Source: Morinoia aosen | Lineage: Eukaryota > Arthropoda > Malacostraca > Amphipoda > Talitridae | DNA: 64,000 bases | Assembly: GCA_030386875.1 (NCBI GenBank) | Contig: CM059575.1 | Coordinates: 43,368,859-43,432,858, forward strand | Direction of reading: 5' to 3' | Shown: piece after piece, positions 32,936 to 45,703 of the stretch | Layout of the letters: the number at the start of each line of letters is the position of its first letter | How positions within the stretch are numbered: the stretch's first letter is position 1 | Position numbers and translations under genes: made by a program | Notes under the pieces: model-generated | Databases searched by the model: none | What the model saw: only the letters and a program-made list of their open reading frames with translations | Told to the model about the DNA's origin: nothing

Positions 32936-33800
32936 TTTTAATTTGTTTTTTTTTAATGTAAAACTGCAAATTGGCTATTAACACCAGAAATTTTGTACAT
33001 TGATGGGATCTCTCGCATACACACTATCAGTTGTTAAAGCAACATCTCAAGTTTTACCCGGTGCGCTATGTTCAATACCTGATGCCCAGGTTTCCCACTC
33101 GACCTGTTCTTCAGTTAAATTTGGTTCATAAATAAAATACAATAGAGGTGTCCGAACTGAATTTATTGGAGTTTGAAGTTTTTAAGAATTGCATGTTGTA
33201 ATAGTTTTTGTATACCTAGTTATAGTTTTCTTGTTTTGTTCTACACATAGGCCTACCTATACGTACAATGTGATAAAGTGGAAATGCAACTGTGAAGTTT
33301 GTATCAATTCCCGAAATATATGCGTTTAGTGAATTAATAATAAATACCTTTGTTATGCTCTGCTTGCTCATAAAAAATGAGAAAGAACTCAATAAGGTAA
33401 TCCCTCGAATTCCGAATATGCCGCAAATTCCCAAAATTTGCATCATTACAGTGATTTCGCTTTCTGGACTTACACAAGGACAATCAAATCTGCAATTGGC
33501 ATTTAGAGATTATATGCTGATTTGAATATTCCTGCAATATTTGGTTATTCAAAACCTAATGCAAATGTTCGGTATTTGTGGGATGTCCGGAATGAGAAAG
33601 ATTACCTAGAGGAAGATTATGAGAAATTTTTGCAAAATTTTGTGTTAATTTTTGTATTTAAATTTACAGATGTATTGGATAATATGATGATGATTGAAGA
33701 AATGAACAATTTTTTTAGTGTTCTAATGATTACCAATCTTTATTAGTTACACCATTCCAAAGTACCCCAAAGTGTAAGGAATAATACTTGAGAAAATGAA
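32936..33800. other. hAT left interior, undecoded
   Basis: AT-rich hAT interior up to the Gypsy insertion site. Two plus-strand frames (77 codons at 33292-33525 and 74 codons at 33522-33746) overlap slightly. I cannot match them to transposase motifs. They may be decayed transposase or chance. Confidence 0.35.
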
Positions 33801-33804
33801 TTCT

Positions 33805-35345
33805 TGTCACGAGAAAAGGTCCTGCCTCCTTACTAATTTACATTAGTAAGAAGATCAGGCTCTCGAAATTGAGGGGTTGGCTTCACCTCCATGAAATGCA
33901 TAGACAACACAAAAAAATTCATGGACAATAATCACCATTACAGTACATATACTAAAAACAAAGCGTTACTCACCGAAGACAGATGACTCTCACTTACACA
34001 GCGCATTTTCTGTGCGCCTTCGTGATGTTACGAGCTGTTGCTTCTGATATTGGGCATGATACACAGGCAAATTCGCTCAACATTTATGATTTCCAGCTAT
34101 ACGTCATACAAACATCAATGGGCGTACGCACAATGGCTGGTATTAGGAATAATGCACACTAGATGATGGAATCTAAACAAAAAAAACTGCATACGCTAAA
34201 TGACTACATAACATAATTACACCAAATGATTGGCTGGCCGGCCACCACTAAGTTTACATGAGCTACACATGAGAAATGATCTATCCGGGCCTATTTCTAT
34301 CTCAGTTATTCCAGCAGCACAGGATGTGGTCATTACTTCGACCCCCACGTTCATGAGCCGATACAGCTTCAGTTCAAATCACTGTCTTATGCACAGTTCA
34401 AAGAATGTCTGTTGCTAATCGTCAGATTCGTAGCTCCCGAGCATTTCCCTTTCTCGTTTACTCCTCATCCACAGGCACAGGCCTCCCTCCCTCCCAGAGA
34501 CGTTGCATCTAAATGTTCCATTAATGATTCCCACGTAGGTTGCGTTTTTCTTTAATTTTACTTCTCCGCGTTTCTTTCTTGTGCTTCGCGTCACGGCGTC
34601 AACTGTAGAACTGCCTCTTGTTCATAACGATGCCTAGCGTACATTTTAAGGGTTGTCCTCTTTCATATATCCGACCAATACGGTCCTTCCAAACGTCGAA
34701 AGCGCCCCGCCAACGTCTTTCCCTTGCTATGTGTTGGTTTCACTGTTTCCCACGCCCAAGCTCCTTCAAACCGTCGCTCGGCCGCCTCTCTGGGCTTAAG
34801 TGTCGTGCTCTATTTCGACAACAAGGCGACGTTGTTTGTAACTGAGTATGCATTTTCTAACGTCTTCAGTGTCGAAAGGTTCGCTTTAGGCCTCGCTAAG
34901 ATTGCTTACCCCCACAAAAGTCCCTTGCTAATATAAACAGACATCATTCGAGCCATTACAGCTTTGTGGCCCAAATGTACTCAAAGCCTTTCTCACTACA
35001 CCTAACATTTGTTTAGCCTTTGCGTATGGGCGATTTTCCTCCGTTCCAAGCAAAGGGACCGCGTCGTTTTCGGGTTTCGCAGGGACAAGTCGGTCTATAA
35101 AATATGTCGAGCTCACACAAGCTGGCACACACAAACATACAGGCATGTTACAATCTGTTGTAGTAACCCATCCGTACTGCTGGAATTTACCAAGATGTTT
35201 CAACGGTATTTCAACGGACAAATTTTTAAGTAAGCACAAAATTTATTACACACAATTAAAAGATTTATTACACATGATTAAAATTTTTCCCTAAATCCTC
35301 ATTTTTAATTCGCAAAAATTGATTATTCTTAACAGATTCTTGACA
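33805..35345 (-). repeat. LTR of antisense Gypsy (3-prime copy)
   Basis: A 1541-bp direct repeat of 43084-44622. Near its end it carries a 9-bp stem, CTTACTAAT / ATTAGTAAG, with a 4-base loop (33829-33850); the stem is conserved in the other LTR although the loop differs. Short open frames inside the LTR occur in both copies with indels and are not genes. A purine-rich AGGAGGGCGG lies just inside the element at about 35350 (minus strand) as the probable polypurine tract. Confidence 0.95.
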
Positions 35346-37965
35346 GACCGCCCTCCTATAGTTAAAAAAAATTGGCCTGACAATTTTTTTTGAACTAGCT
35401 TTCAGCTATTTATTGAATAATAATTACAGCCGTATTCGAAGCCCATCTAAGACACATATGATACTTCTACTTAAGCACACTATATTCTAAAATTAATTCC
35501 GCAGCAAATAGGGTGTATTACAATTAAGAATTTTATTCATTACTATCAGCACCAGTGTGATATATTGTGTCGTCTTCATTTAACCGACGTATCTGTGTTC
35601 CGCCGAAGTGAAATACGTCCTAAATGCTTGAGTCCTCACCCCTACTCACTTTCACAAAAATTTACGGGCACATTTCCTACACTCTCAAACATCCTACAGT
35701 ATTGATGATAATATATCTCGTAGATTTCAATTTACGCTTGCATGTTCTGTTGCACAACTTCTTGACGCTGCAATTCATTATTCGATGTTGACTCTTTTGT
35801 ATCGCTGACGGAATTTGCTTTCCTTCATGCTTTTCTTTTGGCATGTTAATAGCATCACACACGCGTTGATGTTGGGTAACTCATTTTCAGGAGGAAGTAT
35901 TGCGAGTCCAATATCCAGACTCATATACAATTTACATGCACCACATTAACTGCACGATTCCGTTCTGTAAGATGGATCATTCTGACGATTCAAATTACTA
36001 CTGAACCATGTCAAATGCAATGTTTCACTTACATTTTATGACGTTTATTCAAACTCAATTTTTTAATCAGCAGATTACTCATGAACGCTGACCCGTTGAT
36101 CAGGCGAGTCGGCAAGTCATGAAGTCATGTTGATCCGTTGATAAATACGAGTTGAAGCGTAGATAAATTTCATTCAATACAGGTTCCATTCGCGATAGGG
36201 TTCCGAATCCTACGAGGTAATCCTGAAGAATCCGAGGGGTATTCCTGAGCCATGCACGGTGGTACACTGTAGAATGCGTGTCCGTAGTCCTTGATGTTGA
36301 CGTAGAATTTTCTGGTAGACATGAGATGATGTTCCATCCATTTTTCCGAGTCAATACTCTTATTTGTGCGAGAACTTCGTGGGTTTATATTCTTCGAAGA
36401 GCGTACGTCTCATTCGAAATCTATCCGACGTAATCTCTTTGAATTTTCTATTCACGTTTAAATAAAGATGCCTAAAAATGCGGCTTCAATATTCCAATGT
36501 GATAATTTGCCTAGTTAAAAAAAATCACAGGAAACTTGAATTCGAGTTGCAGGAATGCTTTGGTAAGCATTCAGGTCACAATGCAACTTCCAAATAACTC
36601 AAGTTAATTTCAATACTCAATAATACAAAAGCCTTGTTACTGTTTCATATGAGTGCTCATTATATAGAAGCATTTTTGAACGCTAGTACATCACGGCATC
36701 CTAAAATATTATCTGCATTATTTTCGTTTCTTCTTCCATTCTCGTGGTGACGCTTCGTCGCTCTGTGTTGCTATCCACTTCGAAGTTTGAGTACCAATTA
36801 CTTGAGCAGCCCTTCCGGTCCGAGCTTATTAGAGAACGATAGGTCTGGACGATGTGTTCGGCCACAGCTCAACCGCGAGCGGCTCTGAGGCAATTACTGA
36901 TGCCATCCGCATTCTTCTCAAGCATTATGCGAAATTTCCAGCTATACATTCGTCTTCATCGTTTCCCACTGTAACGCTTGAATTTGTGCACTCCTTTAAA
37001 TACTTCCAATACAAGTGCGATGCATCCCCTATGTCGTGTCGTTGCTCTATGTTCTTCGTTCTTGTAAATAATTACTTGTGTTCCACGTGATTCTTCCTTA
37101 ATTGCTCGTGCTTTCGTTTGTTACTCATACGAGATGCATTACTTGTTTTTCAATGTTCTGGCCTAATTTCCGTGCTGAAGTACTTCCTACACTAATTTAC
37201 CAAGAAATTAATTCCTTAAGTCTGAAAAATGAAACGTACTACTCTCTACAGAATAAGATAAGATTTGTTCCTTCCAGAATACCGTATTTTACGATATTCT
37301 TTCGGAGCAAGATAAAGACACAAAGTCAGAAAAATTCAACACTACAGCACGAAAGCACACGCTACTTTTAATCTAACGCTAAACATATTTTCCCCGTTAC
37401 GAAAAATGAACGGTCTAAAGGTATTGATAAAATTAGCAAGCCTGAGATTGCATCAGCCTAAGAACTTCTGATGAAACTTAATTCATACGCTATAGTTATT
37501 TCGTATCAAGCGCCGACACTTTACGAGATGCTGGCGAGGAAATATAAGCATACTACAAAGGAAACAAAGTACTCCTCTTGAGAAACACACGAAATTAACC
37601 TAATGAAACGCTCAATTTCCCTTTACTTAGCAAGAAAAAAAATGAGAATTAAGCATAGTATAAGGTTAGATCACTCGAACAATAGTCTCGTTCTGGACGA
37701 GATTTCTTGTGAGCAAAAGAAGTTGGAGTTACACAAACTAGAACATATTCCTACTCGAGGAAGCATCTCACTCTAGTGAGTGAGTTTAACTTTAATTCAC
37801 AGCTAGAATAACATAATCCTATTTAAGAACACATTTAGATTAAAGCAATACAACGCTAAACTCACTCCTACTGAAGAGCTCTCCTAAATTAAACACACCA
37901 GAACACATCCCGCAAAGTTAAGGCGACGCATGATCTCAGTTCACTGCAGTTCGTTACTAAGTAGC
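35346..37965 (-). other. Region downstream of pol in antisense Gypsy
   Basis: About 2.6 kb between the end of integrase and the 3-prime LTR. No env or other third ORF was recognised. Short frames (61-89 codons) on both strands have no recognisable domains. The tract is AT-rich. Confidence 0.4.
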
Positions 37966-37968
37966 GAT

Positions 37969-40900
37969 TCACCTACACCGAGAACGCAAATTGTATTTTC
38001 GCTGCTCCTTGGACGCAGCTTGACGTACGTTTCTCGTGCCTCTTGTCCTCATGTCTTGATCTCCGCTATCGCCTGTGTTGCCAGCCCCTACTGGCACAGC
38101 CGCGTCATCCTCATGGCAAGGGTAAGCCTCCCCTCTGAGAAACGCCACCTTCAGCCTATCTAGATGCACTCTCTCTACACGTTCATTATAAAGTGCTTTA
38201 ATTGTTGCATTGAACTCGTTCTTTTCAGTTATTCGATAAGGGCCAATCCAATCCGTCGGCCATGCGCCGTTAGCTTCAGGTCCTCCGGTCGGATTATGGA
38301 GCAGAACAATGTCGCCCACATGGACTTTGTTGTTCTTGACTCCTCGCTCTTTTAATTTCACCGACTTGTCGTGTGACGCTTTTGTTTTGTTTTAACAACC
38401 TTGAAGGCATTGTGAAGTCGTGCAGTTACTTCTGCCGCGTAGTTTTCCCCCAGAGAGTAATCTATTCGCGGGGTTTTTAGCCATTCGATGATTGGAATGT
38501 CAGCATCTCTACCAAAGAACAAATGGAATGGAATTTCTTCAATGACGCTCTGGTAGCTGGTGTTTAGTGCCAGGCACGTCCAAGGAACAGAAAGGTGCCA
38601 CGAGGATTGATCATCTTCTGCTAAGTAGGGCAGCACAGTTTTGATGTTTCGATTTTGCCTTTCCGTCATTCCATTCGATTGTGGATGATAGGCTGACGTG
38701 TTGGTGTATTTTATCTTCAATTTTTCGCATACACTTCTGAACAAGCTAGACGTGAATTCCGCGCCTCTGTCAGAGACGAGCGTTTTTGCAGGGCCGTAGG
38801 TTGTTACAAATTTAGTTAACGCTCGAGTCACTTCCTCTGTGGTTTTGCTTCTGAGCGGAAATGCGGCAACATATCTACTGAAATGGTCGACCACAGTTAA
38901 GATGTATTTGTGGCCTTCGTTCGAAACTGGCATTTCAATTAAATCAACTCCTACTCTGTCCAGTCAGTGGCTTATCAATTTCTGGGAATGAACCCATGCC
39001 AACACAAATGCGATTATTGATCTTTCGCTTCTGACACTGCATTCACGAATCGATGTATTTGTTAACGTCGCGCACCATTTTAATCCAGTACCCGAATTCC
39101 ATGAGCTTTTTCCACGTTTTAGCACGACCTTGGTGGGCACCGATTGTGCTGTCATGTGCCAATGTTATCGCTGCTTCTCTCAGAGCGTCTGGCACAACGA
39201 TCAAGTGCCTCGTTCTATTAGGCTTTCGTTGCGTTTTTCTGTATTACAGTATTCCATCATCGGCAAAAATTTCGGGACTCATGGCTAGACTTGGCACATT
39301 TCCCGTTTTGTCGCTCTCTAGGTAGCTGAGCACAGGCCCCCACGCCGGATCCCTCAATTGTTCTGCTCGCACATTTTCCTTCTGCAAGCTGCTTTCCGCT
39401 TCTTGTACACTGGGGGGTTCATCTAACATCGACGTGACGAACACCGTTTTAGGGGCTTCGTCGTCTTGATTTTCTTCTTCGTTGCTGTCCGCGATGTTTC
39501 TCGACAATGCGTCGGGCACAACGTTCTGAGCTCCTGGCCGATAAATTACCTCAAAATTATATTGAGAGAGTGTTAGGGCCCACCTCATAATTCTGTTGTT
39601 CTTGGTGTTTTTACCTTTGAACAAATATTTGAGGGCCGTGTGATCCGTTATCACCACAAATTTATTGCCGTGCAGATAAGGTGAAAAGTGATTTACCGCA
39701 GCCACTACTGCTAATCCTTCAGGTTCAGTGATTGAATAACGTTTTTCAGCATCATTGAATCTTTTGATGAAGTATCCAATCGGTTGTTCCTTGCCATTAC
39801 ATCTTTGTGCACGGACCGCGCCAGAGCCCTCATTTGAGGCATCACAGCTCAAATAATAAGTGTCATTTAGAGAAGGCTTTTTCAGAACTGGAGCTTCTAT
39901 CATGAGCTGCTTAAGTTTACAGAAGGCTTGCTCGTGTTCTTCATTCCACTAGAATTTTTATCCCTTCTTAGTCAGCGCATTAAGGGGCGCAGCTGTTGTG
40001 GCGAAATGCGGAATGAACCGCCTGTAGAAGTTGAGCGCTGCCCCAAATGAGCGGACTTTGCGTGCGGTCGTCGGCCTAGGGTAATTCTGCATCGCATCCA
40101 CGTTCTTGGGATCTGGAATAAGTCCCTCACGACTATGTAACATCCTAGGTACTTCACTTGTTTTTGCGCAAATTTCCACTTGTCTAAGCCTATTTTTACT
40201 CCGGCACATTGAAATTCGTGTAACACTTCCCTTAAATTTTCTAGGTGACTCTCAAAAGTCATAGAGCTGATGCACACATCGTCCAAATAAATGGCAGCGA
40301 ATTTTCCAAGCTGTCTTTTGAGAACATGGCAAATTACTCTCTGGTACACTGATGTTGAACACTTGAGTCCCATAAGGAGCCTAGAGAATTAGAAGTTTCC
40401 TTGTCGAGTTTCAAACGCCGTGTACTGCTTGCTTTCTTCATCTAGCTCAATTTGATGGAAGGCTGATTTTGCATCGACAATAGAGTAGTACTCTTTGCCA
40501 GCAACTTCTTCCAGCGTTTCTACGATAATGGGAATCGGATAATGTTCGTTCACTACCCGCATGTTTACAGCTCGCAAATCAAGGCAAACTCTGTGCCCCC
40601 CCCCCCCCCCAGGCTTCTTCACGAGTACGAGGGGATTTTTCCAGGCACTTGTACTCTCTTGTAAAATTCCACCTTCAATCACCTCCGAGACCTTTTTATC
40701 AATGATTTCTTGACTGGTGTACGGAATACGCCATCCTTTTCTTTGAATGGGCCTGTAATCACTCAACAAAATTTTGTATTTTACTCCTTTAACGTGGCCA
40801 ATATCCATCTCGTCTGCACTAATTGTCTTGTGATATTCCTTCAGCAGGTTTCTGACTTCTTCTTGTTTTTGCTGATCCAAGTAGCTGAGATCGAGCTCAT

Positions 40901-41706
40901 CAATTTGCTGAAAGCGCTTCTCTCTGCGGAGATTTTCTGCTGCGTTGTTTTCATCATAAATTTCTTCTGCAGTTGCATTTTCATTCGAGATTTCGTGGCA
41001 TGTTGCAATTACTGCTCCCTCAATTAGAGCGATTTCTTCAGCAAAAGGGTTAAGTTCAGGCATCAAAACATACCCATTTTGTATCTTTGCTGCGGTGGCT
41101 ACCACGTAAGGCGCCCATTTAATTCTAGGCTCTAAAATTACCTCTTTTCCATCAAACTTGACATCTGCTCGGCACTTCACCATAGTTTGCGCGCGAGGCT
41201 TCACTGTAATGTCCTCAGCGAGAGTGACCGATGCTTCCTCCCGCGTTACCCACAGAATTTTCGGAGAAGCGGGTCCCGGTGCTGAAAACATGTTCACGTA
41301 AGTACCAAAGAATGATACCCTACGTTTTCCGAAGTCTAGCTTTGCGTTGACTTTGTTCATTACTTCCACTCCTATCAGCAGGTCTCCTGGGAATGCATTT
41401 TTCCCGCACAGCAAAGCATCTCTGTACAATTTTCTGACAGTTAACTTTAATTGGCACATTAATCTTCCCAAGCACCGGTACGGGTTCCTCTCCAATCGTT
41501 TTTGATGCAGTAGACGTTCCTTTTACACTGGCATTTTTGATCCCCGCAACCACACGTTCTTTTACCAAGCATATATTTGCTCCTGTGTCCAGAAGTGCGG
41601 TCACAGGTGCACCATTCACTTGGAGTATGACGCTTGGATTTATTAGTGGAGCTAACGGTCTCCTGTTCCGTTTTTTGGCGGTCCTGGAAAATGTTGCGCC
41701 CTGCAA
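37969..41706 (-). pseudogene. pol: Pol of antisense Gypsy, multiple breaks
   Basis: In order on the minus strand: protease with LLDTGANICLV (41320-41706); a long open block of 368 codons (40389-41495) covering the linker and RT start, with YSIVDAKSAFHQIE; a TAA at 40389-40391, after which the same frame continues; RT core with YLDDV (39972-40373), a weakened FGLKNAP-type block and a frameshift near 40130; two stops near 39950; RNase H with LSCDASNEGSG and ITDHTALKYLF (39244-39903); a degraded zinc finger; an integrase core (38358-38933) with LVSDRGAEF and NGMTERQN; and a C-terminal GPY/F-type module, DWIGPYRI (37969-38361). The pol frame is -1 to gag. It is non-functional. Confidence 0.9.
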
Positions 41707-42668
41707 TTAGCTTTTAGGTGCCCAAATTTTCCGCAGTTGAAGCACGGCGGTGGCACTGTTCTATACTGCGCTAAGTTTACCTCAGGTGCAGGTGGCACTT
41801 CTCGATGCGGCTGTGGTTCTTTTACGTGGTAAATTTGGTGCTGATGGCTCCTTAGTCTGCCTCTTTCACTCCAGTGTGGCGCTCCATAATTCCCTTTTCG
41901 GTGATAAGGAGAGTGTCGTATCTGTCTGCCCCTTTCACTCCAGTGTGGCGCTTCATTGTGGTGGCTTCTTTGCCGCTGTGGTGAATACCGCATTGTGTGG
42001 CCAACACGCGCAATCTCTGGCTGCGGCCTTCTGTCGCTTCGCTGCGGCCTCTCCCTCTCAGATTCCCTCCTTTCTGTCGTTTCCCTTGGTACTGGCACTA
42101 TCCGTCGATTTTCCACTTCAACTGCCATGTCCCTCAATTCTTGGACGGTGGTAGGTCGCGCATCACTTCGGAAGGGTCTCGTGATGTCTGCGCTTAATCC
42201 GAGTCACATCAAATCTATAATGACTCTTTCCGGATGTTCTAGATAATTCTCGTTGTACAGCTTTTCCAGGCGCGTCATGTACTCAGAAACTCCCTCTCGG
42301 CTCGTCTGCTTCTTGGTGACAATTTCAAACATCGCTTGAGTAGGATGTTCTACTTGATCGGCATATGCACGCAGCCATGTTTCTGCTTCTCGTAGATTCG
42401 TTAGTGTACCAATTATTTGATTGCACTCCTTTGCCTCTCGTGGATCTAGGCATAGGAAGAAGGCTCGCACCTGCTCGCTGTTATTCAGGTTACCGGTCAG
42501 AAACTTCAACCTTGCCATATGTTCTCCAACATTATCGCCCCTCCGGAATTTGGCCCCCATGCCTCCTACACAACTGGTTACCACTGGCATGTTGACTTCC
42601 TCTTCAGGCTGTGGTGGTGCCGCTGGTTCATTTCCACGGGCGTTGTTCCTTCGTCCTCTCCCAGACAT
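41652..42668 (-). pseudogene. gag: Gag of antisense Gypsy, one in-frame stop
   Basis: It starts ATG (MSGRGRRNNARG) and runs 338 codons with a single TGA at 42204-42206. The frame is otherwise continuous. The capsid-like part has REAETWLRAYADQVEHP and a TRLEKLYNENY segment. A basic Arg-rich region follows, then one canonical zinc knuckle CX2CX4HX4C (CFNCGKFGHLKANC) near 41730-41770. The gag C-terminus overlaps the protease frame, with a slippery heptamer at 41670-41676. Apart from the one stop it is well preserved. Confidence 0.85.
41670..41676 (-). promoter_or_regulatory. -1 frameshift heptamer A AAA AAC
   Basis: On the minus strand the gag codons CCA AAA AAC contain A AAA AAC in the zero frame, just before the gag stop at 41652. 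The protease frame is open in the -1 register here. This is a standard retroviral-type slippery sequence. Confidence 0.8.
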
Positions 42669-43083
42669 GATGCTAATCCTCTTTGAATACGGGCTCTACG
42701 ACTTCACAAATAATCACTCGCGCTCACGCAGTTCATTAACAAGAAAAATCACTCACTGTGAATTTTCAACATCACGTTACCTTCATTATCCAAGCACCTG
42801 GGAAATTTATTAAGTTCAATTTCATCACCCTTCGGCCTCTTTAAAATTTTAAGCTGTATATCGTTACACACTTGTTAGCTTCTCGTTCTGTAATACTGAC
42901 AATTTATTGCTTCCGAAATAGCACACTCTCCGATTGTTGTAGCACTTCATAAGTTTGGGTACTTGCTAAATTTTACTTCAATACACATATGAAATACACG
43001 ACAAACAAAATAGACAAACAATACGACTGTTAGCTCACAAATATAAATAAAATGTGATCAATTTTGATCTTGCCAAATTGTGA
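42669..43083 (-). promoter_or_regulatory. Leader of antisense Gypsy
   Basis: About 415 bases between the 5-prime LTR and the gag ATG. The primer-binding site should lie next to 43083 on the minus strand (sequence starting TCACAATTTGGCAAGATC). I cannot assign the tRNA. No ORF is visible. Confidence 0.5.
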
Positions 43084-44622
43084 TGTCACGAGAAAAGGTC
43101 CCGCCTCCTTACTAATTTATATTAGTAAGAAGATCAGGCTCTCGGAATTGAGGGGTTGGCTTCACCTCCATGAAATGCATAGACAACACAAAAAAATTCA
43201 TGGACAATAGTCACCATTACAGTACATATACTAAAAAAAGCGTTACTCACCGATGACAGATGACTCTCACTTACACAGCGCATTTTCTGTGCGCCTTCGT
43301 GATGTTACGAGCTGTTGCTTCTGATATTGGGCATGATACACAGGCAAATTCGCTCAACATTTATGATTTCCAGCTATACGTCATACAAACATCAATGGGC
43401 GTACGCACAATGACTGGTATTAGGAATAATGCACACTAGATGATGGAATCTAAACAAAAAAAAACTGCATACGCTAAATGACTACATAACATAATTACAC
43501 CAAATGATTGGCTGGCCGGCCACCACTAAGTTTACATGAGCTACACATGAGAAATGATCTATCCGGGCCTATTTCTATCTCAGTTATTCCAGCAGCACAG
43601 GATGTGGTCATTACTTCTACCCCCACGTTCATGAGCCGATACAGCTTCAGTTCAAATCACTGTCTTATGCACAGTTCAAAGAATGTCTGTTGCTAATCGT
43701 CAGATTCGTAGCTCCCAAGCATTTCCCTTTCTCGTGTACTCCTCATCCACAGGCACAGGCCTCCCTCCCTCCCAGAGACGTTGCATCTAAATGTTCCATT
43801 AATGATTCTCACGTAGGTTGCGTTTTTCTTTAATTTTACTTCTCCGCGTTTCTTTCTTGTGCTTCGCGTCACGGCGTCAACTGTAGAACTGCCTCTTGTT
43901 CATAACGATGCCTAGCGTACATTTTGAGGGTTGTCCTCTTTCTTATATCCGACCAATACGGTCCTTCCAAACGTCGAAAGCGCCCGCCTACGTCTTTCCC
44001 TTGCTATGTGTTGGTTTCACTGTTTCCCACGCCCAAGCTCCTTCAAACCGTCGCTCGGCCGCCTCTCTGGGCTTAAGTGTCGTGCTCTATTTCGACAACA
44101 AGGCGACGTTGTTTGTAACTGAGTATGCATTTTCTAACGTCTTCAGTGTCGAAAGGTTCGCTTTAGGCCTCGCTAAGATTGCTTACCCCCACAAAAGTCC
44201 CTTGCTAATATAAACAGACATCGTTCGAGCCATTACAGCTTTGTGGCCCAAATGTACACAAAGCCTTTCTCACTACACCTAACATTTGTTTAGCCTTTGC
44301 GTAAGGGCGATTTTTTTCCGTTCCAAGCAAAGGGACCGCGTTGTTCTCGGGTTTCGCAGGGACAAGTCGGTCTATAAAATCTGTCGAGCTCACACAAGCT
44401 GGCACACACAAACATACAGGCATGTTACAATCTGTTGTAGCGACCCATCCGTACTGCTGGAATTTACTAAGATGTTTTAACGGTATTTCAACGGAAAATT
44501 TTTTAAGTAAGCACAAAATTTATTACACACAATTAAAATATTTATTACACATGATTAAAATTTTTCCCTAAATCCTCATTTTTAATTCGCAAAAATTGAT
44601 TATTCTCAACAGATTCTTGACA
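43084..44622 (-). repeat. LTR of antisense Gypsy (5-prime copy)
   Basis: 1539 bp, the counterpart of 33805-35345, with scattered differences. It is followed on the plus strand by TTCT (44623-44626), the target duplication. Confidence 0.95.
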
Positions 44623-44885
44623 TTCTCAGAATATGACTTTCGGGACGGAAATCTGTATTTTACTTATTGCCGGAAAACTGTAGGTTTTTCGTGCAATCTA
44701 ATAAGCGTATACACTGCTATTATCAAAATATCTGCTGCAACTTCATAGACATGAATAACGAAGATAATCCTTTTGGTTCAGCATAAAATTAACCGGTATT
44801 GACCCATTTTCTTCTTCGATAAAATCACCGAAAGATAGAAGTTTAACCCCCATGTCTCATTTAATGTACGAAACTAACTTTTAGT

Positions 44886-45134
44886 GCTCGCCGTGGCAGA
44901 GTGATTGATAACGTACCCATACGTGAAGATGTCAAGGGTTCGAACCCCGGCGCTTCGCGGTGATTTTCCCCGTTGGGTAAAAGGAAAACTCAAACACAAT
45001 ACCCCACTCTACCCAAATATCTGAAATGGATACCGGCTCGACAGGGGAGTAACCGTCCTGGTGCTATAGTAATACGGCATTTGAAAAAAAAACAATGTAC
45101 AAGATGATATTTATCATGCTGAATTGGTTGGAAT
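44886..45134 (+). mobile_element. tRNA-derived SINE, copy 3
   Basis: The plus-strand head has a box-A-like TGGCAGAGTGATTGA and a perfect box B, GGGTTCGAACCCC (near 44937-44949). It is followed by the shared body (AATACCCCACTCTACCC, CTGAAATGG) and ends near GGTTGGAATAAAA. The body matches copies 1 and 2, but the tail lacks the ATT repeat. It lies in the hAT interior. The head is the most tRNA-like of the three. Confidence 0.88.
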
Positions 45135-45703
45135 AAAACTTTTTTTCTAGATTGCTAGCACGAGAAGTTCTTTCCATGATTAAGGATGTCAACTCAATTT
45201 TGCATGGCTAACCTGTTGAGGAACGAAGACCAACCAACCAAATTTGTTGACCATCGAAGTAGTTGGTCAACTCTTTCCATCTGACATGAAGAATTTTAAA
45301 TTTGCTCGCTGATGTACGGTGTAGAAAGAGTGTTTTCGCAATACAAAATTATTCATGCCGATAAGCAAAAAAGTGTCCTATTTGACATTAAAAAGTACAT
45401 TATTATTAAATGTAACCACAAAACTTTTTTTCTAGATTGCTAGCACGAGAAGTTCTTTCCATGATTAAGGATGTCAACTCAATTTTGCATGGCTAACCTG
45501 TTGAGGAACGAAGACCAACCAACCAAATTTGTTGACCATCGAAGTAGTTGGTCAACTCTTTCCATCTGACATGAAGAATTTTAAATTTGCTCGCTGATGT
45601 ACGGTGTAGAAAGAGTGTTTTCGCACTACAAAATTATTCATGCCGATAAGCAAAAAAGTGTCCTATTTGACATTAAAAAGTACATTATTATTAAATGTAA
45701 CCA
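45135..45703. repeat. 285-bp tandem duplication within hAT
   Basis: Copy 1 (45135-45419) and copy 2 (45420-45703) are nearly identical; I see an A/C difference in TTCGCAATAC against TTCGCACTAC. Copy 1 starts exactly where the SINE ends. Each contains the hAT dimerisation-domain trace YGVERVFSQYKIIHADKQ, so the transposase C-terminus is present twice. Confidence 0.92.
45312..45415 (+). pseudogene. hAT transposase C-terminal fragment
   Basis: The reading YGVERVFSQYKIIHADKQ, continued by KSVLFDIKKYIIIKCN, matches the conserved C-terminal dimerisation motif of hAT transposases (a VERxFSxYKxI-type helix, then an L..E.LEKY-type helix). Only this end of the protein is legible. The preceding sequence has stops. 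A second copy lies at about 45597-45700 through the tandem duplication. Confidence 0.65.

Larger units (their letters stand above)
33805..44622 (-). mobile_element. Ty3/Gypsy LTR retrotransposon, older, decayed
   Basis: A 10.8-kb antisense element. The LTRs 33805-35345 and 43084-44622 start TGTCACGAG and end TTCTTGACA on the plus strand, and TTCT flanks both sides (33801-33804 and 44623-44626). On the minus strand gag, protease, RT, RNase H and integrase follow in Gypsy order from 42668 down to 37969. Gag has one stop and pol several stops and shifts. The LTRs differ by scattered substitutions and small indels, so it is older than the element at 12-23 kb. It sits inside the hAT element. Confidence 0.95.

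Noticed and set aside
34230-35239. Repeated 60-105-codon frames inside the long LTRs
   Set aside because: Both LTR copies carry them, with frame-changing indels; they are LTR sequence, not genes.
44886-44955. Possible functional tRNA gene
   Set aside because: A and B boxes are present but the cloverleaf and discriminator end are missing and a SINE body follows; it is a SINE head.
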